Assembly: GCA_964580725.1 (NCBI GenBank)
Contig: CAZOLV010000001.1
Coordinates: forward strand, 86,951-150,950
Origin: Amarolinea sp964580725
GTDB taxonomy: Bacteria > Chloroflexota > Anaerolineae > SSC4 > Amarolineaceae
Length of the DNA: 64,000 nt
Direction of reading: 5' to 3'
The translations under genes and the position numbers were made by a program. The notes beneath the pieces were generated by a model, which was not told the origin of the DNA, ran no database searches, and worked only from the letters and a program-made list of their open reading frames with translations. This document shows positions 1-7,777 of this stretch, in pieces. Within the stretch, counting starts at the first letter, position 1. Each line of letters starts with the position of its first letter.

Positions 1-447
1 GAGCCGGGTGCGCATCTCCCAACGCACCACATTGCACCACTGGTTGATGAGCACCGGCAGGTCGCGGTACGAGCGGATCCATTGCGCATACATGTGACCG
101 ATGATCGTTTCCGACGTGGGGCGCACCACCAGCGGCTCTTCCAGTTCCTTGCCGCCGCCGTGTGTCACGATGGCCAGCTCAGGCGCAAAGCCCTCGACAT
201 GCTCGGCCTCCTTCTGCAGGAAACTCATCGGAATGAAGAGGGGGAAATAGGCGTTCTGATGGCCCGTCTCCTTGAAGCGACGGTCCAGCCCATCGCGCAC
301 GGCTTCCCAGAGCGAATAACCGTAGGGCTTGATGACCATGCAGCCCTTGACGGGCGAATAGTCGGCCAAATCGGCGCGCTGCACCACATCGGTGTACCAG
401 CGTGCATAATCCTCGCCACGCGGCGTAATACGAACTTCCTCTGCCAT
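1..447 (-). CDS. proS: Prolyl-tRNA synthetase, N-terminal 149 codons (truncated by window edge)
   Basis: Charges tRNA-Pro with proline in the cytoplasm. The gene reads leftward off the window, so only the N-terminal part is visible. The protein opens with MAEEVRITPRGEDYARWYTD and contains the class II synthetase stretch VRPTSETIIGHMYAQWIRSY, followed by an Arg-containing motif 2-like segment (INQWCNVVRWEMRT). The opening and the short spacing to motif 2 look like the archaeal/eukaryotic-style ProS (ProS3), not the long E. coli form with an editing insertion. The ATG at 447 is preceded by a GAGGAG ribosome site. It is the last visible gene of a minus-strand run after the phosphoesterase and LOG genes. 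Confidence 0.9.
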   Translation of the reverse strand, partial: MAEEVRITPRGEDYARWYTDVVQRADLADYSPVKGCMVIKPYGYSLWEAVRDGLDRRFKETGHQNAYFPLFIPMSFLQKEAEHVEGFAPELAIVTHGGGKELEEPLVVRPTSETIIGHMYAQWIRSYRDLPVLINQWCNVVRWEMRTRL

Positions 448-525
448 ACCCAAACTCCTCAGGAGCAATGAATGATTGACGAAAAATCAGACCAGACCAA
501 ATCTTCCAGCCACCCCGGCTCTCCA

Positions 526-1065
526 CTAACCTACGATCAGCACGTGCAACCGATCAAGAATGGCCTGCGGCGAAGCGACCAGTTCCGGCAGTGCGGCGAC
601 GGCGGAACCGATGTGACTGTGGGCGCGGATGGCGTCGAGAATTGGCTGCCAGTCCTGGCCAAGCAACAGGAATGGGCGCGGCGACATCACCCCGATCTGC
701 AGCAGGTTCCAGACATAGGTCACCTCGGCCAGCGTGCCGACCCCGCCCATGACGGCAACGATGGCGTCGCCTGCTGTCGCCAGGCTCGTCATGCGCTGCA
801 TCAGGTCACTGGTGCGGCGCTCTTCATGCACCCATGGGTTGGGGACGTGACCGGTGAAAATATCGCACGTGACGCCGATGACGTGGCCGCCCGCCTCGGC
901 CGCGCCGCGGCTGGCCGCTTCCATCGTCCCGGTGTAGCCACCCGTGGCAACGGTGTAGCCGGCCTGTGCCAGCAGTGCGCCCAACTGGCGCGCCTCTTCA
1001 TAACACACCGCGCCCGGTTTGCAGCGTGAACTGCCAAAAATCGTGACCGTTGTAGACCTGTGCAT
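526..1065 (-). CDS. LOG-family protein (putative lysine decarboxylase fold / nucleotide phosphoribohydrolase)
   Basis: 179 residues with the Rossmann-like fold of the LOG/TIGR00725 family. Members of this family cleave nucleoside 5'-monophosphates (cytokinin-activating type) or have unknown substrates. Visible marks are an N-terminal beta strand with GSSRCKPG, the TGGYTGTMEAASRGA segment, and GGVGTLAEVTYVWNL, which corresponds to the family's PGGxGTxxE signature with Met in place of the first Pro. Length fits the short family members. It lies 23 bp downstream of the phosphoesterase on the same strand, so the two are probably co-transcribed. The exact substrate cannot be deduced. Confidence 0.8.
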   Translation of the reverse strand: MHRSTTVTIFGSSRCKPGAVCYEEARQLGALLAQAGYTVATGGYTGTMEAASRGAAEAGGHVIGVTCDIFTGHVPNPWVHEERRTSDLMQRMTSLATAGDAIVAVMGGVGTLAEVTYVWNLLQIGVMSPRPFLLLGQDWQPILDAIRAHSHIGSAVAALPELVASPQAILDRLHVLIVG

Positions 1066-1088
1066 GCCGATCCTTCCACTCCCACCAG

Positions 1089-1715
1089 TTACAGTTCGAT
1101 GATACGCCGGGGGAACACATTGATGACATCGGTGCGATGATAGCGCGTCGCCGCCGTTCGATTACGATCGTACAGATGAATGTGGCCGTGCACATGGTAG
1201 CGCGGGCGAAACGTGCGCAGCAGCCACAGAAAGCTCTTGAATCCCTGGTGCGCCCGGTCAGGCTGGTCATGGATGCCGAAGGGAGGCGCATGCGTCACCA
1301 ACACATCCAAAAACCGACCGTAGCGCAGACGATTGAGCGCCAGACGGGGCGTCAAACCCAACACGCGCCGCCACATCTCCCATTCCGACGCCTGGAAGCG
1401 TGCATGGCGGTTGTAGCGCATACACCCCTCCAGCCCTGCCAGCAGCACGCCCCGTTCGCACACGACGGCGCGATCTAGATTGACGCCGACCCGCGGCTGC
1501 GCCGGTTCGATCTCGTCGGCGCGCTGTTCAGTCTCGAAGCCGTGATTGCCGAAGACGTAATAGATCGGCGCATTCAGAACGCTGGCCAGATATTCGAGAT
1601 AGTAGAACGGCAGATCGCCGCAACTGATGAGCAGATCAATGCTACCGTGCAGCTTGTAGGCGCCTGGCCCATACAGGTGCGGTTCGATTTCATCGCTGAC
1701 GACCAACATGCGCAT
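1089..1715 (-). CDS. Calcineurin-like metallophosphoesterase
   Basis: About 208 residues. Binuclear-metal phosphoesterase motifs are visible in order: an N-terminal strand MRMLVVSDE (an Asp-containing first motif lacking the usual His), SCGDLPF, FGNHGFE (GNH[D/E]), VTHAPPFG and HVHGHIHLY. Substrate is unknown; related proteins hydrolyse phosphodiesters or phosphoprotein bonds. An upstream extension to 1889 is open but carries no family similarity, so the ATG at 1715 (or the ATG two codons later, at 1709) is preferred. The ribosome site is weak. It is the first gene of the minus-strand run leading to proS and diverges from the csoR-like gene across a shared promoter region. Confidence 0.8.
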   Translation of the reverse strand: MRMLVVSDEIEPHLYGPGAYKLHGSIDLLISCGDLPFYYLEYLASVLNAPIYYVFGNHGFETEQRADEIEPAQPRVGVNLDRAVVCERGVLLAGLEGCMRYNRHARFQASEWEMWRRVLGLTPRLALNRLRYGRFLDVLVTHAPPFGIHDQPDRAHQGFKSFLWLLRTFRPRYHVHGHIHLYDRNRTAATRYHRTDVINVFPRRIIEL

Positions 1716-1808
1716 AAACTGCACCGGAGCGAGCCTTTGGCGCTGCGTTTCCAGCCCACTGCCGCTCGCAAAAAAGACTGCGCCTGGCCGTCGCCAACCA
1801 GGCGCCGG

Positions 1809-1838
1809 AGTATACCACAAACAGAAATGGGTGTCCAA
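1809..1838 (-). promoter_or_regulatory. Sigma-70-type promoter for the phosphoesterase-LOG-proS run
   Basis: On the minus strand TTGGAC (1838-1833) and TATACT (1814-1809) are separated by 18 nt. A transcript would start near 1802, giving a leader of about 87 nt before the ATG at 1715. It is divergent from the csoR promoter 37 bp away. Confidence 0.55.
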
Positions 1839-1874
1839 CGAACGGACGACTGCCAAACCGTCGCTGCCGCCCAT

Positions 1875-1903
1875 TTGACACACCAACACATCTGTGATAT
1901 ACT
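1875..1903 (+). promoter_or_regulatory. Strong sigma-70 promoter of the csoR-like gene
   Basis: TTGACA at 1875-1880 and TATACT at 1898-1903 with exactly 17 nt between them. This is nearly a full consensus and lies 32 bp upstream of the repressor start codon. Confidence 0.75.
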
Positions 1904-1927
1904 CTACCCTAGTATTGTACAGGGAGA
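1902..1927 (+). promoter_or_regulatory. Candidate CsoR operator (imperfect inverted repeat at the transcription start)
   Basis: A dyad with CTCTACCCT on the left and AGGGAGAG on the right, enclosing GTATTGTAC (itself GTA-TTG-TAC). It overlaps the expected transcription start just after the -10 box, which fits autorepression by the gene product. The arms differ by one inserted base. Assignment is inference from position and symmetry; CsoR operators are known to be C/G-rich dyads overlapping promoters. Confidence 0.5.
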
Positions 1928-1934
1928 GTCAACC

Positions 1935-2246
1935 ATGCAGTTGGGCAACAGCGAGACGAAAGGCGACTTACAGCGCCGCTTGAAGCGCATCGAAGGACAG
2001 GTGAGGGGCGTGCAGCGGATGGTAGATGAAGACCGCGAGTGCCAGGCGGTGCTGCAGCAGCTCTCCGCCATTCGCGCCGCCGTGCATCAGGCCAGTATGG
2101 TGCTGGTGCGCGCCCATGCCACCGAGTGTCTGTTGCACCCGGCGCCGGGCATGTCGCCGGAGCGGTTGGTGGAAGAACTGGTGGATACACTGAGCGGCCT
2201 ACCGGCAGCGATGCCGGTCGAAATGCCGCAGGCCAGGTTGCCTTGA
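1935..2246 (+). CDS. csoR: CsoR-type copper-sensing transcriptional repressor
   Basis: 103-residue all-helical repressor of the CsoR/RcnR (DUF156) family. The N-terminal helix has KRIEGQVRGVQRMVDEDREC. The Cu(I)-binding triad of CsoR is present at the same numbers as in the Mycobacterium protein: Cys36, His61 and Cys65 (in RAHATEC). That argues for copper sensing and not formaldehyde (FrmR) or persulfide (CstR) sensing, although no copper exporter is visible nearby. The ATG at 1935 follows an AGGGAGAG ribosome site; a longer upstream reading frame overlaps the divergent gene and is rejected. A strong promoter with a dyad lies directly upstream, implying autoregulation. Two thioredoxin genes follow after a repeat array. 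Confidence 0.88.
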   Translation: MQLGNSETKGDLQRRLKRIEGQVRGVQRMVDEDRECQAVLQQLSAIRAAVHQASMVLVRAHATECLLHPAPGMSPERLVEELVDTLSGLPAAMPVEMPQARLP

Positions 2247-2309
2247 CCTTGATCGAGCGCATACGCGCAGAAGCAAAATAACGAGACGAAACATCGCAAG
2301 AGAAAATGG

Positions 2310-2608
<299 letters not shown>

Positions 2609-2625
2609 AAGGAGAACCCATTACA

Positions 2626-2985
2626 ATGAAACCAGTTCATGTCAGCGACGCCACGTATGAGGATCAGGTGCTGAATTCGCCGGTGCCTGTGTTGGTAGAT
2701 TTTTGGGCGCCCTGGTGTGGCCCCTGCCGCATGATTGCGCCTTCGCTGGAAAAACTGGCCGCCGAGTACGACGGCAAGTTGCGCATCGCAAAGGTCAACA
2801 CCGATGAGAACCCAGTGTGGGCCGGGCAGTACGGCATTCAGAGCATCCCCACGCTGCTGCTGGTGCGCGACGGCGAGCCGCAGGACGCAATCGTGGGCGC
2901 AGTGCCCTATCCGTATCTGAAGCAGCGTGTTGACAGCTTCCTGACGACTCAGCCACAGCACAACGGCGCGCAGGTTGCTGCCTGA
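2626..2985 (+). CDS. trxA: Thioredoxin
   Basis: 119-residue cytoplasmic thiol-disulfide oxidoreductase. The active site WCGPC (Cys31, Cys34) follows the classic VLVDFWAPW strand, and the cis-Pro loop SIPTLLL is present. Length is close to the ~105-110 residues of classical thioredoxin with a short C-terminal tail. The ATG at 2626 has an ideal AAGGAG site 11 bp upstream, located exactly at the end of the AAGY array. It is followed 38 bp later by a second thioredoxin and a terminator, so the pair is one unit, perhaps read through from the csoR promoter. Confidence 0.95.
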   Translation: MKPVHVSDATYEDQVLNSPVPVLVDFWAPWCGPCRMIAPSLEKLAAEYDGKLRIAKVNTDENPVWAGQYGIQSIPTLLLVRDGEPQDAIVGAVPYPYLKQRVDSFLTTQPQHNGAQVAA

Positions 2986-3023
2986 AGCCAGGTCGAATCG
3001 GCAATCCAGCAAAGGAACAGGAC

Positions 3024-3434
3024 ATGAGTTTTCTCAAGAGTCTGTTGGGCAGCAAACTGGCGGTCAAGCCGGCGGCGCCCGCGACGCACAACACGGCGGA
3101 GCCGGCGCATGTCGGCGACAGCGATTTCGAGGCCCGCATCCTGCAGGCCGATATGCCGGCGGTGGTTGACTTCTGGGCCGAGTGGTGTGGCCCTTGTCGT
3201 TATATCGCCCCCTCCATCGGCAGGCTGGCCGCTGAGTTCGAAGGCCGGGCGGTGATCGCCAAGCTCGACGTGGACGAAAACTCGACGGTGCCGGCCCAAT
3301 ATAGCGTGCGGAGCATCCCGACGGTGATCTACTTCGCCGGAGGGCGCGAGGTGCATCGCTTCGTGGGCGTGGCATCCTATCAGGAGATCGCCGATCGCCT
3401 GCGCGCCCTGCTGCCCACCAACGGCGCTCAGTAA
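3024..3434 (+). CDS. Thioredoxin with N-terminal extension
   Basis: 136 residues. A roughly 30-residue N-terminal extension rich in Ala, Pro and Lys (no hydrophobic signal) precedes a complete thioredoxin domain with FWAEWCGPC (Cys55, Cys58) and the cis-Pro motif SIPTVIYF. It is a paralogue of the preceding gene, sharing the DFWAxWCGPCRxIAPS core. Probably cytoplasmic reductant; the extension could mediate a partner interaction, which is speculation. The ATG at 3024 follows a GGAACAGGAC stretch. A clear terminator ends the unit. Confidence 0.92.
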   Translation: MSFLKSLLGSKLAVKPAAPATHNTAEPAHVGDSDFEARILQADMPAVVDFWAEWCGPCRYIAPSIGRLAAEFEGRAVIAKLDVDENSTVPAQYSVRSIPTVIYFAGGREVHRFVGVASYQEIADRLRALLPTNGAQ

Positions 3435-3479
3435 CAGCCAATCGGCGCTGCGGCTCCCGCCCGTTGAACTTCTGACATA

Positions 3480-3518
3480 AGAACCACTCAGCCACATGGC
3501 GCTGGGTGGTTCTTTTTT
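3480..3518 (+). terminator. Rho-independent terminator after the thioredoxin pair
   Basis: AGAACCACTCAGC pairs with GCTGGGTGGTTCT across a short loop and is followed by TTTTTT. Confidence 0.85.
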
Positions 3519-3544
3519 GTGGGCGGCATTGAGGCTGGAGGGCT

Positions 3545-3573
3545 TTGACGCACGCCCCCCTAGCCGCTATAAT
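3545..3573 (+). promoter_or_regulatory. Sigma-70 promoter of the reductase-fusion gene
   Basis: TTGACG (3545-3550) and TATAAT (3568-3573) with 17 nt spacing. It leaves a leader of about 150 nt before the ATG at 3731; no recognisable RNA element was seen in that leader. Confidence 0.7.
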
Positions 3574-3730
3574 ATCGTAGCGAGCCGCACGGACTTGCGC
3601 CGCGGCGAGCGCCGCCTGGCGGCAGTTCTTGCTCAGGCGACCGGACGTCTGGCCCCTGGACGCAACGGATCGCACTAACGAAAACGCCAAACTGAATGGA
3701 TCGGATCAGATCACAGAAACGAGTAGAAAC

Positions 3731-5920
3731 ATGACAAAACAAATCCTGGTCTTGCACTTGGGACCAACCGGCGACCTCACACAGGAAGTCAGCTTTTTGG
3801 GGCGCGCCGTGTCGGTGCGCCGCATCGGAGTGGATGGCAATGAGGATCGCCTCCTGGAGTTGATCGGCGAATACGACGGCAAGGTGGATGCCATTGCCCT
3901 GGAGGGCATCGCCGGCAGACTCAGCCTTGGCCCGGTCACCGTGACGCATGCACAGGGCGAGCGCATGCGCAAAGCGGCCACGCAGACCCCTGTCCTCGAC
4001 GGCAGCGGGATTCGCGGGGCGCTCGAACGGTGGGCGGTGCGCCTGGCCAACGAGGCGCAGCCCGGCATCTTTGGCCAAAAGCGTGTGCTGATGGTCCCTG
4101 GCCTCAATCATCGGGGACTGGCGGCGGCGCTGGAAGAGTCGGCTGTCGAGGTGAGCTATGCCGACTCGATGATCTACTTCCGCCTGCCGACGGCCCTGGG
4201 CAACAATGTGGCGCTCGAACGGGGCGCCGGCCCAGCGTTGGCGCAGTTGAAGGATGAGCCGTTCCGCCGGCTCTTCCCCATCGCCGGGACGCCTGGCGTG
4301 TCGCGGGCCGAAAAGCCATTTCAGGAGGCCGATGTGCTGGCCGGCGACATGGGCGCCATTCGACGCTACGCCCCCGCCAACCTCAAGCGCAAAACCATCG
4401 TCGTGGAAAGCGCCAGCGACGAGGACATCGCCGATCTGCGTGCGCGTGGCGCCGAAATCGTCATCACCACCATGCCCTGGCCGGACAACGAACTGGCGCG
4501 CCTCACCTCAGCGGCCATCGAGGCCATCTTTGTGGCGCTGCGGCCAAACCCCCAGGCGCCTCTCAATGAGGACACCTACCTCAACCTGATGGCCGATCTG
4601 GTCTGGAAGCCGAAGATCCTTCATCTGCGCGAGGACGAGGGCAAGGTCAACCGCTTTGCCTTTGTGATCCATCCGCTCAGCCCGCGCTACATCTACAAGG
4701 ACAAGCGTCTGCGGGTTTTGCGCTTCTTGCCCGAAAAGCTGGTGGAACGGCTGGTCGCTGAGATACCGCCCATGTACCTCTCGCGCATCACCGGCGCCGT
4801 CTCGCCGGCCACTGGCCAGCGCGTCGAGGGTGTGCTGCTGACGTTGGGCGCCACGCCGCGCGAACTGATGCGCCGCGACCCCAGTTTCACCTACCGGCGG
4901 CTGATCAAAGCCGCGCGCCTGGCCGAACGTATGGGGGCGCGCATCATGGGCCTGGGCGCCTTCACCTCCGTCGTTGGCGACGCCGGCATCTCGGTGGCGC
5001 AGAAGGCCGACATTGGCATCACCTCCGGCAATTCGCTGACCGTTGCGGCGACGTTGGAAACGGGCAAGCAGGCGGTCCTGAAGATGGGCGCAACCGACCT
5101 GACCCAGGGCAAGGCGATGGTGGTTGGGGCGACCGGTTCGATCGGCGCTGTCTGCGCCCGCCTGTTGGCGCAGGCCATCTACAACGTTGTCCTGGTGGCG
5201 CCGCGGCCCGAACGTCTGATTGCGCTCAAGCGCCAGATCGAGTCAGAAACGCCGCAGGCCAAAGTGACCATCGCCACCCGCGCCGATGAGTACCTGGGCG
5301 ACGTGGATCTGATCGTCACCACGACGACGGCGCTCAAGACGCGCATCATTGACATTACCCGCTGCAAGCCCGGCGCGGTGATCTGCGATGTGGCCCGCCC
5401 GCCCGACATTTCCGAAGAAGAGGCCGCGCTGCGCCCCGATGTCCTGGTGATCGAATCGGGCGAAATCCTGATTCCGGGCGACGTGGACTTTGGCTTCGAC
5501 ATCGGCCTGCCGCCCAAGACGGCCTACGCCTGCCTGGCAGAAACGACGCTGCTGGCCATGGAGGGCATCTTCGACGACTACACGCTTGGCCGCAACATTG
5601 AGATGGACCGGGTGAAGGAGATCTATCGCCTGTTCAAGAAGCACGGCTTCCAGCTAGCCGGCCTGCGTTCCTTCGACAAGTACGTCACCGACGAGGATTT
5701 GGCGCAGCGGCGCGCCCTGGCCGATGAGCTGCGCCGCGACCCGGCGCGCCTGCAGCGCCTGGCCGAAGAGGGGCGCCACTCGCGCGAGGCGCCAAGCGTG
5801 GCCGACGCCGCCAAACCGGCCCGTCTCCCCGGCGGCGCGTCGGCGCAAACGGTGGGCGCGGCGCTGGGCGCTGTCGCCGCACTGATCGGCGGTTTGATCT
5901 TCAGCCGGCGCCGTTCGTAA
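3731..5920 (+). CDS. Two-domain dehydrogenase: quinate-dehydrogenase-like N-terminus fused to a long-chain acyl-[ACP] reductase-like domain with a C-terminal membrane anchor
   Basis: 729 residues from the ATG at 3731; the open frame upstream to 3629 has no ribosome site. Residues 1 to about 290 resemble proteins annotated as quinate 5-dehydrogenase (VVSVRRIGVDGN-like start, DAIALEGIAGRL, TPVLDGSGIRGALER). From about residue 305 the protein aligns along its length with cyanobacterial acyl-ACP reductase (AAR): FAFVIHPLSPRYIYK, ITGAVSPATGQRVEG, GLGAFTSVVGD and ITSGNSLTVAATLE. The nucleotide-binding GATGSIG is at 466-472. The catalytic Cys context YACLAETTLLAMEG contains Cys601, followed by TLGRN. 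Cyanobacterial AAR reduces acyl-ACP to fatty aldehyde with NADPH. The C-terminus has a low-complexity linker, a hydrophobic segment (AALGAVAALIGGLIF) and RRRS, suggesting a tail anchor. The substrate here is inference. An SCP2-like lipid carrier follows. Confidence 0.75.
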   Translation: MTKQILVLHLGPTGDLTQEVSFLGRAVSVRRIGVDGNEDRLLELIGEYDGKVDAIALEGIAGRLSLGPVTVTHAQGERMRKAATQTPVLDGSGIRGALERWAVRLANEAQPGIFGQKRVLMVPGLNHRGLAAALEESAVEVSYADSMIYFRLPTALGNNVALERGAGPALAQLKDEPFRRLFPIAGTPGVSRAEKPFQEADVLAGDMGAIRRYAPANLKRKTIVVESASDEDIADLRARGAEIVITTMPWPDNELARLTSAAIEAIFVALRPNPQAPLNEDTYLNLMADLVWKPKILHLREDEGKVNRFAFVIHPLSPRYIYKDKRLRVLRFLPEKLVERLVAEIPPMYLSRITGAVSPATGQRVEGVLLTLGATPRELMRRDPSFTYRRLIKAARLAERMGARIMGLGAFTSVVGDAGISVAQKADIGITSGNSLTVAATLETGKQAVLKMGATDLTQGKAMVVGATGSIGAVCARLLAQAIYNVVLVAPRPERLIALKRQIESETPQAKVTIATRADEYLGDVDLIVTTTTALKTRIIDITRCKPGAVICDVARPPDISEEEAALRPDVLVIESGEILIPGDVDFGFDIGLPPKTAYACLAETTLLAMEGIFDDYTLGRNIEMDRVKEIYRLFKKHGFQLAGLRSFDKYVTDEDLAQRRALADELRRDPARLQRLAEEGRHSREAPSVADAAKPARLPGGASAQTVGAALGAVAALIGGLIFSRRRS

Positions 5921-6017
5921 CGCGGCGCATGGTGTGCGATTCAGAGCCGCCGGGCCGGAACGGTCTGGCGGTCGTTTGCAGGCTGATCGCCCCGTTGCGA
6001 TCCTGTGTGATGTTTTT

Positions 6018-6049
6018 GAGCCGCCGGCTCATCTCAGGGCCGGCGGCTC
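6018..6049 (+). terminator. Hairpin between the reductase fusion and the SCP2 gene
   Basis: GAGCCGCCGGC and GCCGGCGGCTC form an 11-bp perfect stem with a 10-nt loop; the T-rich stretch CTCTTTTT follows 7 nt later. It could be a weak terminator or an mRNA processing/stabilising structure between the two genes. Confidence 0.5.
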
Positions 6050-6074
6050 GGTTCACTCTTTTTGGGAGGTCAGG

Positions 6075-6473
6075 GTGCCATTCTACCAAGATGAAAAACA
6101 GTTCTATGCGGTCATGCACAGGCTTTTCGGCCGTTTGATGAAAAACAGCGCGGCGACCGATCAGTTTGCGCGTTCCAGCCTGGTCATCCGGCTCAACACG
6201 CGCCGGCCCCACGCACAGATTCTGCTCGACGGCCGCCAGCGGCCGGCGGCAGCGTTCTTTGGGCCGCAAACGGGCAAGGCCGATCTGGAACTCGATTTGG
6301 AGGCCGACACCCTGCACAAGATTTGGCTTGGCGAAGTGCGTTTGCGCGATGCTTTCTTTGGTGGCCAGATCACGGCCAAAGGCTTCGTTTTCAAGGCGAT
6401 GCAGTTGGGCGATCTGTTCGTGGAGGCAGAGCGGCATTACCCGCAAGTGCTGACCGAGATGGGGCTGCGCTGA
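6075..6473 (+). CDS. SCP2 sterol/lipid-transfer domain protein
   Basis: 132 residues forming a single SCP2-like domain. Recognisable parts are the ADLELDLEADTLHKIWLGEVRLRDAFFGGQITAKGFVFKAM-type core (acidic strand, helix, then a GKI-like 'GGQITAKG' turn), which in the family lines a hydrophobic lipid-binding tunnel. The start is a GTG at 6075 with an excellent GGGAGG site at 6064-6069; no ATG is placed correctly. The gene follows the acyl-ACP-reductase fusion on the same strand, so a role in binding the lipid substrate or product is plausible but unproven. No signal peptide. Confidence 0.75.
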   Translation: MPFYQDEKQFYAVMHRLFGRLMKNSAATDQFARSSLVIRLNTRRPHAQILLDGRQRPAAAFFGPQTGKADLELDLEADTLHKIWLGEVRLRDAFFGGQITAKGFVFKAMQLGDLFVEAERHYPQVLTEMGLR

Positions 6474-6487
6474 GCCGCCCGCTCCGC

Positions 6488-7777
6488 TCAGTGCGAGCCG
6501 CGCAGGTAGGCGGCATAGGCACGAAAAATGTCGGTCGGCGCCAGATTGGGCAGGCTGAAGAGGTTGCCCGTCGGGTAGATGTCGTCCGACGTGCTGTACC
6601 AGCACCAACGCTGCACCAAACGATTGTCGTCCGCCGGCAGGCCGAGGGCGGCATCGCTGGCCGTGGCGAAGTAGTCGAAACTCTGCGCCAGAAAGTCGGC
6701 GACGACATCCGGCCCAAAACCGTAGTCGGCTGGCATCAGAATGCCGTATTCGGTGACGATGAGCGGCTTGTCGCGCTGACCGTGTGCGTCCATCCAGCGG
6801 CGAAGCGCAACGACCTGCTCATGCACCAGGTCGAGCCGATTGTGATCCTCGATGTTCCACAGCGTCCCATCGGCGGCGTCTTCGAAACCGGGCGGCAAAC
6901 CGACGCCCCACGAATCGGTCTCCTCACGCAGCACGAAAGCGTGCATGTTCCAGACATCCACCGGCATGACCTCACCGTACTGCGTTCGATACAAGTCCCA
7001 AATCGTCTGTAAATAGCGCAAACGCAGGGGCGTGACCTGGCTAATGCCGCCGATGGCGAGCCGCGCCGTCGGATCCGCCTGTGTGATGCGTTCGGCCAGG
7101 GTGTGATAGGCCGCGACGTACTGCTGCGGCGTCGAATTGTCCTGCCAGGCGACATCCGGCTCATTGCCGATGAGCCAGAGCGAGCCGGGATTTGCCCGCG
7201 CCACGCGTGCAATATCGTCCAGGGCGTAGAGCGACTGGCCCTGTTTCAGGCGCACCATCTGCGCAAACTCGATGCCGGCCGGGCGCACGGGGTTCAAATG
7301 GATCTTCCAGTCCAAATACCAGCCAGGCAACGCCTCGCCCCAGGTGTACTGTTCGAAACTGCCGTTGGCAACGCCGATGCCGATGCGCTGGCGCCAGTCG
7401 GTGGGGAAGGCCGGCGCGGTGGGCGCCGCGGTGACGGTCAACGTGGCGGTCAGCGTGATGCCGCCGCTTGCGGGCGGCGATGCCAACGCCGGCGTGACGG
7501 TTGGCGTGGGCGGGCGCGTTGCAGTGGCGGTTGCTTTGGGCGCCAGGAAGACGGGCGGCGGCGGCAAGGTGGGGATGAGTGGTTCTGGCGTGGGCGGCGG
7601 CGTCAGCAGGCGGCCAGGAACACAGGCGGCCAGCAGCAGCGAGGCGAGCAGGAGCAGCGCCAGCCGCGGCAGGTTGACCGCTGAAACGAACGAACGGCGG
7701 ATCGGGCGATACGCCGTTCGTTGCTTCCTGGCCAACGGTGGGGCGCCAACCAGAGATCGGCGTCGTTCAGGAGTCAA
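6488..7777 (-). CDS. Lipoprotein with glycoside-hydrolase-like (TIM-barrel) domain
   Basis: About 429 residues. A basic N-terminus, a hydrophobic segment and the lipobox LLLAAC mark an outer-surface lipoprotein; a Pro/Thr/Ala linker with TPTPT-like repeats follows. The C-terminal 300 residues look like a glycoside hydrolase barrel of the 'Glyco_hydro_cc'/GH39-like sort: LWLIGNEPDV (NEP, candidate acid/base Glu), AIGGISQVTPLRL, VDVWNMHAFV and IVTEYGILMP (candidate nucleophile Glu). Substrate cannot be inferred. The TTG at 7777, with AAGGA 8 nt upstream, is favoured; another TTG at 7822 is possible. Either start overlaps the patatin stop, implying translational coupling. Confidence 0.7.
   Translation of the reverse strand: MTPERRRSLVGAPPLARKQRTAYRPIRRSFVSAVNLPRLALLLLASLLLAACVPGRLLTPPPTPEPLIPTLPPPPVFLAPKATATATRPPTPTVTPALASPPASGGITLTATLTVTAAPTAPAFPTDWRQRIGIGVANGSFEQYTWGEALPGWYLDWKIHLNPVRPAGIEFAQMVRLKQGQSLYALDDIARVARANPGSLWLIGNEPDVAWQDNSTPQQYVAAYHTLAERITQADPTARLAIGGISQVTPLRLRYLQTIWDLYRTQYGEVMPVDVWNMHAFVLREETDSWGVGLPPGFEDAADGTLWNIEDHNRLDLVHEQVVALRRWMDAHGQRDKPLIVTEYGILMPADYGFGPDVVADFLAQSFDYFATASDAALGLPADDNRLVQRWCWYSTSDDIYPTGNLFSLPNLAPTDIFRAYAAYLRGSH

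Noticed and set aside
3629..3730. Longer N-terminus for the reductase fusion
   Set aside because: No ribosome site at 3629 and the extra residues do not look like the domain; the ATG at 3731 starts the MTKQILVLHLG strand.
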